Part shown: one piece after another, positions 1-8,263 of the stretch | How the letters are laid out: each line of letters opens with the position of its first letter | Position numbering within the stretch: position 1 is the stretch's first letter | Origin: Lysobacterales bacterium | GTDB taxonomy: Bacteria; Pseudomonadota; Gammaproteobacteria; Xanthomonadales; Xanthomonadaceae | NCBI GenBank assembly: GCA_017302135.1 | Contig: JAFLDZ010000018.1 | Location: 1-64,000, forward strand | Direction of reading: 5' to 3' | DNA: 64,000 nt | Notes under the pieces: generated by a model | Seen by the model: the letters and a program-made list of their open reading frames with translations, nothing else | The model's database searches: none | What the model was told of the DNA's origin: nothing | Program-made: the position numbers and the translations under genes

Positions 1-543
1 GGCGGGCACCGCGAACCGTTCGGCCAGACCGCGCTTGAGCAGCGCGCGCGCGGCGGTGCGCCAGTCGTCGACTTCGGCATCCAGAAGATCTTCGTCCATC
101 GCCTCCGTCAGCAGCCGGTCCGCCAACTGTCGCGGCCGACCGCGCAGGCGGGCAAGCGCGGTCGCGCCGGCTTCGCTGAGGCGCCAGGCCCAGGCATGGG
201 TTTCGGGGAGCGGTTCGCCGCGTCGCAGGGCGCTGGGCAGCGCGGTGGCCAGCACCTCGCCCAGCGGCGCGTGGGTGTAGCGGGCCAGCCAGCGCAGCGA
301 CGCCAGCAGCTCGCCCTGCAACAGCGGCTGCGGGTCGAGCACGGTTTCGGCTTCGCGCAGCTCGGCCAGGCCGGGATCGGCCGGGCCGATCTCCGCGATC
401 ACACCGACCAGACTGCGCGACCCGAACGGCACCCGCACCCGACAGCCGACCCCACCCGCGCCGCCGGCCGGCGGGCGGTAATCGAACAGGCGGGGCAGCG
501 GCACCGGCAGGGCGACGCGGAGCACGGAATCGGGTGCGGACAT
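1..543 (-). CDS. priA: Primosomal protein N' (PriA helicase), N-terminal part
   Basis: The reading frame starts at an ATG at 543 and stays open to the left edge, giving 181 residues of the N-terminus. The protein begins MSAPDSVLRVALPVPLPRLF and continues with the FDYRPP and GCRVRVPFG stretches typical of the PriA 3'-DNA-end-binding domain. A second winged-helix-like part follows around LLASLRWLARYTHAPLGEVL. PriA restarts replication at collapsed forks by loading the primosome; its DEAD-box ATPase core and zinc-binding domain would lie beyond the window. The intergenic region behind its start carries two DnaA boxes. Identification is by recognised motif order; only about a quarter of the protein is visible. 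Confidence 0.9.
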   Translation of the reverse strand, partial: MSAPDSVLRVALPVPLPRLFDYRPPAGGAGGVGCRVRVPFGSRSLVGVIAEIGPADPGLAELREAETVLDPQPLLQGELLASLRWLARYTHAPLGEVLATALPSALRRGEPLPETHAWAWRLSEAGATALARLRGRPRQLADRLLTEAMDEDLLDAEVDDWRTAARALLKRGLAERFAVPA

Positions 544-1013
544 GCGCCCAGTCTAGCGATTACGGCGGCAGCGGCTTGGGGGTAAAATCCAGAGTCGACT
601 TGCGCCGCATAGCTGACGAGCAAAACATGAATGACCCGCAAGTGGCGGATCGCAAAGGGAATTCAGGATTATCCACACAAGCTGTGGATAAGTTTGTGCA
701 TGAATCCATGCGCAAAGGATTTTGTGCTGGAAATGAAGGGGTTCCGGGGGTTCTGGCGAAAAAAGCGCCACCTCCTTAAATGCCATACGGATCAATCGCT
801 TATCCGTGAAACATAAGAAAAGCCGGTGTTCACTGCCATGTCCGGGAGGACAGATGACATCCCGATGACCGCTGTGCACAACCCGATCGCATCGGCCACT
901 CGGCTGCAGGCCTTGGCACGCCTCGGGGAGCCGGTTTCGTGATGGTTGTCAAGTGGAAATTCTGCGCTACAAGGCATCATGTCGGTCCGTCGTCAAGCTG
1001 TTCCCATTGCCTC
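544..1013. other. Intergenic region between divergent priA and a + strand gene
   Basis: About 470 bp without a convincing gene. It holds the DnaA-box dyad at 669-691, and an A-rich block at about 758-775 that can fold as TGGCG/CGCCA around a run of A. A sequence TTATCCGTG near 800 resembles a degenerate DnaA box. Short open frames here have no ribosome binding site or recognisable product. The region presumably contains the promoters of priA and of the gene starting at 1014, but no clear sigma-70 boxes could be assigned. Confidence 0.6.
669..691. promoter_or_regulatory. Two facing consensus DnaA boxes
   Basis: TTATCCACA at 669-677 and its exact reverse complement TGTGGATAA at 683-691 are separated by 5 bp. 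Both match the strict DnaA-box consensus TTATNCACA. DnaA dimers could bind here to titrate DnaA or to regulate the priA side. There is no dnaA/dnaN and no AT-rich unwinding block in view, so calling it an origin is not supported. Confidence 0.7.
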
Positions 1014-1667
1014 ATGCCTTCCTTGAATACGCTCGATACCGCTGCTGCCGCCACCACGGCCGTCGCCAGCTTCCTGCGCGGGGTGGAACGCCGTGCGGCG
1101 CTGCTGGCCGAACTGCAGTGCGGCGACCCCGTACACGGCGACCAGGCGCTGGCCGGCGCCATCGAATCCTTCGCTGCCAGCGCACCCGCCACCCATCAGG
1201 ACGAATGGCCGCTGCTGTTCTGGACCACCCTCCTGCAGAACCCGTCGCTCAACGCCGAGGCCCTGGCGCCGTTCTGGCACGGCGATTTCGCTCCGCTGGC
1301 GCGGCTGGATTTCGGCACCCGTGCGGTGATCCTGCTGCGGGTCGTGGTCGGGCTCAACGATCTCCAGGCGGCGACAGTGTTCGGGGTGGACCCGGCCGAA
1401 TACAAACAGGCCCTGCAGCGCGCGCTGCCGCAGCGCGCCGACGGCAGCTTGGACGGCGAGGCGTGGCTGGCGATGAACGACGAAGCCCGCTTCGTGATGC
1501 AGCACCTGCCGCCGGAGCGCGTGGCCTTCATCGCCCGGCTGCGCGATGCCGCGATCGCGGCCAAACCCATCGAGGCGCCGCCGCGCGCCGCCCGCAATCC
1601 GATCCCGATCGCGATCGGGAAACCGCGCTGGCTGGACAAGCTCTGGTCGAGTGTGGGCTTGGCCTGA
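1014..1667 (+). CDS. Sigma-70-region-4-like protein of unknown function
   Basis: A 217-residue protein if the ATG at 1014 is used; the frame is open upstream to 939, but the upstream residues look non-native. The central part (about residues 100-145) reads LDFGTRAVILLRVVVGLNDL, then a helix-turn-helix-like AATVFGVDPAEYKQALQRAL. This parallels region 4 of ECF sigma factors (the LLR...G...A..LG...G.V...L.RA pattern). No region 2 is visible, so it is unlikely to be a working sigma factor by itself. No ribosome binding site is evident. It resembles conserved hypotheticals of Xanthomonadaceae, and its role is unknown. Confidence 0.6.
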   Translation: MPSLNTLDTAAAATTAVASFLRGVERRAALLAELQCGDPVHGDQALAGAIESFAASAPATHQDEWPLLFWTTLLQNPSLNAEALAPFWHGDFAPLARLDFGTRAVILLRVVVGLNDLQAATVFGVDPAEYKQALQRALPQRADGSLDGEAWLAMNDEARFVMQHLPPERVAFIARLRDAAIAAKPIEAPPRAARNPIPIAIGKPRWLDKLWSSVGLA

Positions 1668-1714
1668 TGGCCTTGGCTGGACGTCCTGGACCAGAGCCCA
1701 CGCGATAGCGGCCG

Positions 1715-2032
1715 TCAGCGGGTGCCGCGCAAGACCCGTCGTGTCGCCTGGAAGCGGTCGCCGAAACGGGCCACGCCGTCGGCGCGCAAGCGCGGCGCGT
1801 GATCGCGCAGATAATCATCCAGCGCCGCACGGTCTTTCAGCGCGTATTGCACGCACAACCCGATCCGCCCCGCGCTGGGCGGCGGTTCCAGCACCTCGAA
1901 GAGCTTGGCGCCGGCGAACCCCGGCAAGGCCAGAATCTCCGCGATGTGATCGCGCAGCCACACGCGGTATTCGTCGTGCGCAGCGGCGTCGACTTCGATA
2001 TTGACCTCGTAGATCACCCGTTTGACGCTCAT
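1715..2032 (-). CDS. DUF4286 family protein
   Basis: A 105-residue protein beginning MSVKRVIYEVNIEVDAAAHD. The pattern IYEVN(I/L)...Y..WL..HI.E.L..PGF..A..FEV is that of DUF4286, a ferredoxin-like-fold family of unknown function. The ATG at 2032 is preferred over the GTG six bases upstream because GAGG sits five bases before it. That ribosome binding site overlaps the stop codon of the DUF3667 gene (2040-2042), so the two are probably translated from one message. Confidence 0.8.
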   Translation of the reverse strand: MSVKRVIYEVNIEVDAAAHDEYRVWLRDHIAEILALPGFAGAKLFEVLEPPPSAGRIGLCVQYALKDRAALDDYLRDHAPRLRADGVARFGDRFQATRRVLRGTR

Positions 2033-2039
2033 GGACACC

Positions 2040-3236
2040 TCAGCTGCTGAGCCCTGCGAGGACGGCGTACATGATCGCCATGCCCAGCAGGAAAGAATAG
2101 ATCAGCCCCAGCGTGGCGTATTTGCCTAGAGTCTTGACCCAGCTTTGCGCATACACCCGCTTCTGCATCCACAGCAGGTACAGCGGCACCAGCAGGAACA
2201 GGGTGAACGATGCGATCAGAGACGAAAACCCCGCCGCCGGCGCCGGCAGACCGGGAATCGCCTGCGCCCCGATCAGCAGGAACGCGAGCAGCAGCCCGAT
2301 CAGCATGAACGCATGGCTGTACAGCGCGACCACCAGGTGCTCGAGATAGCCGCGTCCCGAGCGGATGTACAGCAGTTTCAGACACAGTGCGAACAGCGGC
2401 ATCAGCACGAACAGCGCGCCCGGCACCGCGCCGAGAAAGCGCTTGAGCAGTTCGTCGGGGTTTTTCTTCACGAGTTCGGCGTTTTCCTGGATCTTTTCGA
2501 CCCGATGCACGAACCAGCGGTCGAGGATGCCGAGATCCTTGCTGCCGGCGGTCACTGGTACGGCCGCGCCGGGCCCGGACACGGAGACTGCGGTCTTTGC
2601 GGCCGCACGGACTGCAGCCGCGTCGAACGGCGTATCGAGTAGGCGCAACTGTGCGGGCGTCGCGCCCAGTTCGAGCATGCGCGCGCGCGACTTGTCGTCG
2701 ATCTTCCGCTTCGCGAAATCGTACAGTGCCGCCAACACCGGGCCGGTCCCGGACTTGCGGTTTTCCGCAGCGATCTCGCCCATGAACTTGGTGCGCAGCG
2801 CGAGCACCTGTTCGACGGTTTTCGCATTCCTGAAGTCGCTTTCGTCGATCCGGGTGTCGCCGACGACGATGCCGCTCTTGGCCGGCCCCGCATCGATCTG
2901 GATCCCGTCTGCAGCGTCGAGATGCAGGGTCAGCCTGCCGACGAAAAAGGTGATCAGGCTGAGGATGATGAACAGGCGCAGCGGCGCGACATAGCGCACC
3001 CGATGTCCGGCCAGATAACCGACGGCGACCCGGCCGGGTACGAACAGGTCGCGCAGGGTGCGGAAGATCCGGCCGTCGAGATGCCAGAACGACTCGAACA
3101 CTTCTTCCAGCGCATGGCCGAAGTGATGCAGCGGGCTGTGCGCGTGCTGGCCGCAGACATGGCAGTAACCGCCGATCAGGGCGGTGGCGCAGTTTTCGCA
3201 GGCGGCGGGCGGGGCGTGAGCGTCTTGGTCGGTCAT
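2040..3236 (-). CDS. DUF3667 family membrane protein
   Basis: A 398-residue protein. The N-terminus carries two CxxC-type pairs (CENC at about residue 13 and CHVC at about 25), as in a small zinc ribbon, followed by HFGHALEEVFESFWHLDGRI and FRTLRDLFVPGRVAVGYLAG, the hallmark of DUF3667. One membrane segment follows at about 85-105 (LRLFIILSLITFFVG), then a soluble lysine/alanine-rich stretch of about 150 residues, and then four hydrophobic segments towards the C-terminus (FVLMPLFALCLKLL onward). Function is unknown. It forms an operon with the downstream DUF4286 gene and is divergent from the MATE exporter. Confidence 0.8.
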   Translation of the reverse strand: MTDQDAHAPPAACENCATALIGGYCHVCGQHAHSPLHHFGHALEEVFESFWHLDGRIFRTLRDLFVPGRVAVGYLAGHRVRYVAPLRLFIILSLITFFVGRLTLHLDAADGIQIDAGPAKSGIVVGDTRIDESDFRNAKTVEQVLALRTKFMGEIAAENRKSGTGPVLAALYDFAKRKIDDKSRARMLELGATPAQLRLLDTPFDAAAVRAAAKTAVSVSGPGAAVPVTAGSKDLGILDRWFVHRVEKIQENAELVKKNPDELLKRFLGAVPGALFVLMPLFALCLKLLYIRSGRGYLEHLVVALYSHAFMLIGLLLAFLLIGAQAIPGLPAPAAGFSSLIASFTLFLLVPLYLLWMQKRVYAQSWVKTLGKYATLGLIYSFLLGMAIMYAVLAGLSS

Positions 3237-3323
3237 GCGCTCCCCGGGGCGCGGCAGCTGACATGGTTAAGATAACAGCCCGTGCGCCGGCTTCCGCGCC
3301 GGTTTTCCTCTTCCGGCAGACGC

Positions 3324-4703
3324 ATGACTCCGTCCCATTCCCCGCCACAGCGTTTCGGCGACGAGCTTCGCGCCAGCGCGCGACTGGCCGCACCGCTGAT
3401 CGCCGGACATGTCTCGACCGGGCTGATCGGACTGGTCGATGCGCTCATCGCCGGCCGCCATGGCACCGCCACGCTGGCGGCGGTGTCGGTGGGCACGGCG
3501 CTGTTCTGGCTGCCTCTGCTGGTCCCGATGGGGACGTTGATCGCCGTGCCGGCGTCGGTCTCGCAGCTGGACGGCGCCGGCCGCCGCGACGAGATCGGGC
3601 CGCTGTTCCGGCAGGCGCTGTGGTTGTCGCTGTTGCTGGGCCTGGGGATGTTCGTGTTCCTCAGCGTCATTCCCCTGGGGCTGGAGGCCTTCGGCATCGC
3701 GCCGGAGATCCGCCCCGGGGCGACCGCGTTCGTCCACGGCATCCGCTGGGGCGTGCCGGCGTTGGCGCTGTTCCTGTGCATGCGCTACCTCTGCGACGGC
3801 CTCCACTACACCATCCCGACCATGCTGCTGGGCTTCGGCGGCCTGCTGCTGTTGATCCCCACCGGTTACGGCTTGACCTTCGGCCTCGCCGGTCTGCCGG
3901 CGCTGGGCGCGGGTGGGCTGGGGCTGGCCTCGGCGCTGGTGATGTGGCTGCAGGCATTGGGGCTGATCGCCTATCTGGCGCGGGCGCGGCGTTTCCGCGA
4001 CCTGCATCTGCTGGACCGCTACGACCCGCCGCGCTGGCCGCCCATCCGCGGCCTGCTCGCACTGGGACTGCCGATCGGCTTCACCTGGCTGATGGAGGGC
4101 GGGCTGTTCGTCGCGACCGCGCTGGTGATCGGTCGCCTGGGCGCGGTACCGGCCGCCGCGCACCAGATCGCGATCAACGTCGCCAGTCTGTGCTTCATGG
4201 TGCCGATGGCGCTGGCCGAGGCCACGACGGTGCGGGTCGGCTACGCGGTGGGACGCGGCGACCGCGACGGCCTGCGTCGCGCCGCATTCGCCGGTTATGT
4301 GCTGGTCCTGATCACACAGCTGATCACCGGCACCACCCTGCTGCTCGGCAACGAGAGCATCGCCGCTTTCTATACCGGCGACGCGGCGGTGATCGCGCTG
4401 GCCGCGTCGCTGCTGCTGATGGCGGCGGCCTTCCAGTTTCCCGATGGCGTGCAGGTGCTGTCGATCGGCGCCCTGCGCGGACTGAAGGACACCCGGAAGC
4501 CGATGCTGCTCGCAGCCTTCGCCTATTGGGGCATCGGTATGCCGCTGGGCGCGGTGCTGGGGCTGGGCCTGGGCGAATGGGTGCCGGCACAGGGACCGAA
4601 GGGCATGTGGATCGGCCTGATCGCCGGGCTGACGGTCGCGGCCGTGCTGCTGGGCCTGCGCTTCTTGCGCATTTCCCGGCGCGTCGCCATTGTGACGTCC
4701 TGA
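3324..4703 (+). CDS. MATE family multidrug/Na+ antiporter (NorM type)
   Basis: A 459-residue inner-membrane protein with about 12 hydrophobic segments in two similar halves, the size and layout of MATE exporters. Typical motifs are ASARLAAPLIAGHVSTGLIG with LVDALIAGRHGTATLAAVSV in the first helices, and AAHQIAINVASLCFMVPMAL plus VGYAVGRGD at the start of the second half. It would export cationic drugs or metabolites using Na+ or H+ gradients. The ATG at 3324 is chosen over an in-frame ATG at 3282 because the family normally begins only about 15 residues before the first helix. It is transcribed away from DUF3667. Confidence 0.88.
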   Translation: MTPSHSPPQRFGDELRASARLAAPLIAGHVSTGLIGLVDALIAGRHGTATLAAVSVGTALFWLPLLVPMGTLIAVPASVSQLDGAGRRDEIGPLFRQALWLSLLLGLGMFVFLSVIPLGLEAFGIAPEIRPGATAFVHGIRWGVPALALFLCMRYLCDGLHYTIPTMLLGFGGLLLLIPTGYGLTFGLAGLPALGAGGLGLASALVMWLQALGLIAYLARARRFRDLHLLDRYDPPRWPPIRGLLALGLPIGFTWLMEGGLFVATALVIGRLGAVPAAAHQIAINVASLCFMVPMALAEATTVRVGYAVGRGDRDGLRRAAFAGYVLVLITQLITGTTLLLGNESIAAFYTGDAAVIALAASLLLMAAAFQFPDGVQVLSIGALRGLKDTRKPMLLAAFAYWGIGMPLGAVLGLGLGEWVPAQGPKGMWIGLIAGLTVAAVLLGLRFLRISRRVAIVTS

Positions 4704-4935
4704 AAGTCTTTCTCCGGTCTGTACGGCCAGATACCGCAGCGGGTCACTGCGCGGCCTGCCCGATGCGACCGGTCTGCATACGGGCGGCCTTGTGCAATCG
4801 GGGGGAGTGACCGATGGCGCATGCCGATGCACGCATCAGGCCGCAGACTGAACTTCAATATCAGGCTTCAAGACACCCGTATTTTTTCAAGACGGCTTTT
4901 CAAGACCGCTTTTCAAGACACCCAGGAGATCCCCC

Positions 4936-6831
4936 ATGAATGAACCGCAGCGTCGCGGCCCCGTCGCCAGCATCCTGATCGGCATCTGGGATGCGATGAA
5001 TTTCACCCGGCGGTTGGTCTTCAACCTGCTGTTCTTCGGCTTCCTGCTGGTCGTGCTGGCCGCGTTGGGCACCAGCGGCAAGCGGGTCATGCCGGTGCAG
5101 GATGGCAGCACGCTGGTGATCGCGCCCGAAGGCGTGCTGGTCGAGCAGTATTCGGTCGACGCCACCAGCCGCGCACTCGCCGAAGCGCTTGGCGACTCGC
5201 GCGCGTCGGAGGTGCAACTGCGCGACCTGCTGCGGGCGCTGGAAGCCGCCAAGACCGACAAACGCATCGAACGCGTGCTGCTGCGCGTGGACCGCATGAG
5301 CTTCAGCGGCTATGCATCGATCCGCGAAGTCGCCGAAGCGCTCGCCGATCTGCGCGCCTCCGGCAAACAGGTCGTCGCCTTCGGCGAAAGCTTCGACCAG
5401 GGCCAATACCTGCTCGCAGCCCAAGCCAACGAGATCTATCTCGACCCGATGGGCGGCATGATCCTGGAAGGCCTGAGCCGCTATCGGCAGTATTTCCGCG
5501 AAGGCCTGCAGGACAAGCTCGGCGTGGACGTGCATCTGTTCAAAGTCGGCGAATTCAAATCCGCCGCCGAACCCTATGTTCTGGACGCGGCATCGCCGGA
5601 ATCGAAGGAAGCCGATCTGTTCTGGATGAACGATATCTGGCAGCGCTACCTGGCCGATATCGCCAAGGCGCGCAAACTCGATCCGAAACAGCTCGCCGCG
5701 AGCTTCGACACCCTGCCGGCAGACATCGCCAGCGCGCAGGGCGACCTCGCGAAGTTCGCGCTGCAGAAAAAATGGGTCGATGGCCTGAAGACGCAGGAAC
5801 AGATCGAAGACCTGTTGATCGAGCGCGGCACCGCCGACGAACAGGCCGAAGGCGGATTCCGCCAGATCTCGCTCAACGGCTATCTCGCGCACCTCGACGG
5901 CACCCTGCCGACATTGGGCAAAGACGATCACGTCGCGGTGGTGGTCGCCGAGGGCGAAATCACCGGCGGCGATCAGCCGCCGGGCACCGTCGGCGGCGAA
6001 TCGACCGCCGCGCTGCTGCGCGAGGCCCGCGACGACGACAGCGTGAAGGCGCTGGTGCTGCGCGTGGACTCCCCCGGTGGCGAAGTGTTCGCCTCCGAGC
6101 AGATCCGTCGCGAAATCGTCGCCCTGAAAAAAGCCGGCAAGCCGGTGGTGGTCTCGATGGGCGACCTCGCGGCATCGGGCGGCTACTGGATCAGCATGGA
6201 CGCCGACCGCATCTACGCCGACCCGTCGACGGTCACCGGCTCCATCGGCATCTACGGCATGATCCCGACTTTCTCGCGCGCGCTCGAGAAAGTCGGCGTG
6301 CGCACCGATGGCGTTTCCACCACTGCGTTCGCCGGCGGGTTCGATGTCACCCGTCCGCTGTCGCCCGGAGTCAGCCAGGTGATGCAGAGCGTGATCGAGA
6401 AGGGTTATCGCGATTTCACCGGCAAGGTGGCGCAAGCCCGCAAGAAACCGGTCGCCGATGTCGACGCCGTCGCCCGCGGCCGCGTCTGGAGCGGCGCGCA
6501 GGCGAAGGAGCGCGGTCTGGTCGACGCTTTCGGCGGTCTGCGCACGGCGATCGCCGACGCGGCCAAGCGCGCCAAGCTCGGCGACAAGCCCAGCGACTAT
6601 CGCGTGCGCTACATCGAACTGCAGCTCACGCCGTTCGAGCAGTTGTTCGGCAAATTCGCCATCTCGGCGATGGGTCGTTCGATGCTCGGCCATTCCGACA
6701 TCGCCCGCAGCCTGGTGGCCAAGGTCGTACCGCAGGCCGATCGCGATCTGCGCATGCTCGAGCGGGCGATGGAGCCGCGCACCGGCGGCTCGCCGGCGAA
6801 GACCTTCGCCTACTGTTTTTGCGGGTTCTGA
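4936..6831 (+). CDS. sppA: Signal peptide peptidase SppA, long (67K) type
   Basis: A 631-residue membrane-anchored serine protease that degrades cleaved signal peptides. One transmembrane helix lies at about residues 30-50 (LVFNLLFFGFLLVVLAAL), followed by two tandem peptidase_S49 domains as in the E. coli 618-residue enzyme. The catalytic pair can be placed: Lys208 in GEFKSAAEPY in the first domain and Ser414 in GDLAASGGYW in the second, close to E. coli K209 and S409. The upstream 230 bp contain no gene. A strong hairpin terminator follows at 6878-6909. Confidence 0.95.
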   Translation: MNEPQRRGPVASILIGIWDAMNFTRRLVFNLLFFGFLLVVLAALGTSGKRVMPVQDGSTLVIAPEGVLVEQYSVDATSRALAEALGDSRASEVQLRDLLRALEAAKTDKRIERVLLRVDRMSFSGYASIREVAEALADLRASGKQVVAFGESFDQGQYLLAAQANEIYLDPMGGMILEGLSRYRQYFREGLQDKLGVDVHLFKVGEFKSAAEPYVLDAASPESKEADLFWMNDIWQRYLADIAKARKLDPKQLAASFDTLPADIASAQGDLAKFALQKKWVDGLKTQEQIEDLLIERGTADEQAEGGFRQISLNGYLAHLDGTLPTLGKDDHVAVVVAEGEITGGDQPPGTVGGESTAALLREARDDDSVKALVLRVDSPGGEVFASEQIRREIVALKKAGKPVVVSMGDLAASGGYWISMDADRIYADPSTVTGSIGIYGMIPTFSRALEKVGVRTDGVSTTAFAGGFDVTRPLSPGVSQVMQSVIEKGYRDFTGKVAQARKKPVADVDAVARGRVWSGAQAKERGLVDAFGGLRTAIADAAKRAKLGDKPSDYRVRYIELQLTPFEQLFGKFAISAMGRSMLGHSDIARSLVAKVVPQADRDLRMLERAMEPRTGGSPAKTFAYCFCGF

Positions 6832-6877
6832 GTCTTCGGGTTCCGAATCGTCAGCCCGACCACTTCAAGGATCAGCA

Positions 6878-6909
6878 ACGACGCCCGGCACTGCCGGGCG
6901 TCGTCGTTT
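6878..6909 (+). terminator. Rho-independent-type terminator after sppA
   Basis: A perfect 12-bp stem (ACGACGCCCGGC / GCCGGGCGTCGT) closes a three-base loop and is followed by a short T-containing tract. It lies 47 bp after the sppA stop and before the convergent small lipoprotein gene, so it may serve both strands. Confidence 0.75.
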
Positions 6910-6928
6910 GCGGGCGAATCGACGTGTA

Positions 6929-7180
6929 CTAGTCGCCAGTCGCGGCATCGATGGCGCTGCGCTGCGCATCGGCAGCGGCATCGACCGAAGCCTGCGCGGC
7001 TTCGGCCTTGTCGATCGGCTTTTGCATCGCCTCGCGCAGTTGGGTCGGCGCTGCGACTCCGGCCGTCGACGTCCGCGGCTCGGGAGGATTGTCGTGATCG
7101 GGCATCTTCGGCTTGGAGCATCCCGCAGGACCGACCAGACAGGTCAGCAGCGGGAGCATGAACAACACGGGTCGGCGCAT
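6929..7180 (-). CDS. Small putative lipoprotein
   Basis: An 83-residue protein starting MRRPVLFMLPLLTCLVGPAGC. The short basic start, the hydrophobic stretch and a cysteine near residue 21 fit a lipoprotein signal, although the residues before the Cys (P-A-G) are an imperfect lipobox. The mature part is short and alanine-rich with a helical AQASVDAAADAQRSAID pattern. No family is recognised. It lies between sppA (convergent) and an SDR gene (divergent). Confidence 0.55.
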   Translation of the reverse strand: MRRPVLFMLPLLTCLVGPAGCSKPKMPDHDNPPEPRTSTAGVAAPTQLREAMQKPIDKAEAAQASVDAAADAQRSAIDAATGD

Positions 7181-7245
7181 GGTCGTGCTCCTCGATGGGA
7201 TCGCGGCTTATCCTACGCCCAACTCAGCAAGCCTGGTCATCGCCC

Positions 7246-8022
7246 ATGTCTCCGCAACGCTGGCGTCTGGATGGACAACTTGCGCTGGTGACCGGCGGCA
7301 GCGCCGGCATCGGTCGTGCCGTCGCGCGCGAACTGCTCGGTTTCGGCGCGCGCGTGCTGATCGCCGCCCGTGACGCCAACAGTCTGGACGCGGCGCGGGT
7401 CGAGCTGGAGGAAGAGTTTCCCGACGGCGAGGTACGCACCTGCATCGCCGACGTCACCGACGACGAACAGCGTCGCGAGCTGCTCGATTGGGTCGAGGAC
7501 ATCGGCGATGGCCTCAATATCCTGGTCAACAATGCCGGCGGCAACCTCACCAGGGCGGCCATCGACTACAGCGAAGACGAATGGCGCGGCATTTTCGAAG
7601 TCAACCTGTTCAGCGCCTTCGAACTCGCGCGCAACACCTATCCGCTGCTCACCAAACATGCTGCGTCGTGCATCGTCAATGTCGGCAGCGTTTCCGGCAT
7701 CGCGCATGTGCGCAGCGGCGCACCGTATGGCATGAGCAAGGCGGCAATGCACCAGATGACCCGCAATCTAGCGGTCGAATGGGCTGAGGACGGCATCCGT
7801 GTCAACGCGGTCGCGCCGTGGTACATCCGTACCCGCCGCACCTCGACAAAACTCGCCGATCCCGATTATCTCGACGAAGTGCTGCTGCGCACGCCGATGG
7901 GCCGCATCGGCGAACCCGAGGAAGTCGCCGCCGCCGTCGCCTTTCTGTGTCTACCCGCATCGAGCTACATCACCGGCGAATGCATCGCCGTGGACGGCGG
8001 ATTCTTGCGCTACGGGTTCTGA
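7246..8022 (+). CDS. Short-chain dehydrogenase/reductase (tropinone-reductase-like)
   Basis: A 258-residue classical SDR. The Rossmann cofactor motif is TGGSAGIG near residue 18, the structural NNAGGN motif is near 95, and the catalytic residues are Ser148 (NVGSVSG), Tyr161 and Lys165 (YGMSK). The C-terminal GECIAVDGGF is typical. It would be an NAD(P)-dependent oxidoreductase of unknown substrate. The start at 7246 gives the usual short lead (MSPQRWRLDGQLALVTGG). It stands alone, between a divergent lipoprotein gene and the protease island. Confidence 0.88.
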   Translation: MSPQRWRLDGQLALVTGGSAGIGRAVARELLGFGARVLIAARDANSLDAARVELEEEFPDGEVRTCIADVTDDEQRRELLDWVEDIGDGLNILVNNAGGNLTRAAIDYSEDEWRGIFEVNLFSAFELARNTYPLLTKHAASCIVNVGSVSGIAHVRSGAPYGMSKAAMHQMTRNLAVEWAEDGIRVNAVAPWYIRTRRTSTKLADPDYLDEVLLRTPMGRIGEPEEVAAAVAFLCLPASSYITGECIAVDGGFLRYGF

Positions 8023-8263
8023 ATCCGGCAACGGGGGCCTGCCGCCGCACCGGACATCGGGACGCGCCCCGGCCATGTCGAAAGCTCTACCGCAATCGCA
8101 GTTTTTGCGACGTCGCGTCTGCATGCTGGGCGCTCGATGCGCGGATCGGCCAGCCCTTCCATCCCGATGGCCATTCGCGACATCGAAGGACCCGCCGGGG
8201 TGCGGGTTCCCAAGAAGCCGGCTGCCCCCGCAACCGGCATCCATCGCAATCAAGGAGAGATTC

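Noticed and set aside
544..1013. Chromosomal replication origin
   Set aside because: Only two exact DnaA boxes, no clear AT-rich unwinding segment, and no dnaA, dnaN or gyrB nearby. Reported only as a DnaA-box dyad.
7799..8263. N-terminal extension of the M4 protease
   Set aside because: The frame is open, but it overlaps the SDR gene, has no signal peptide, and a good ribosome binding site plus signal peptide start at 8264.
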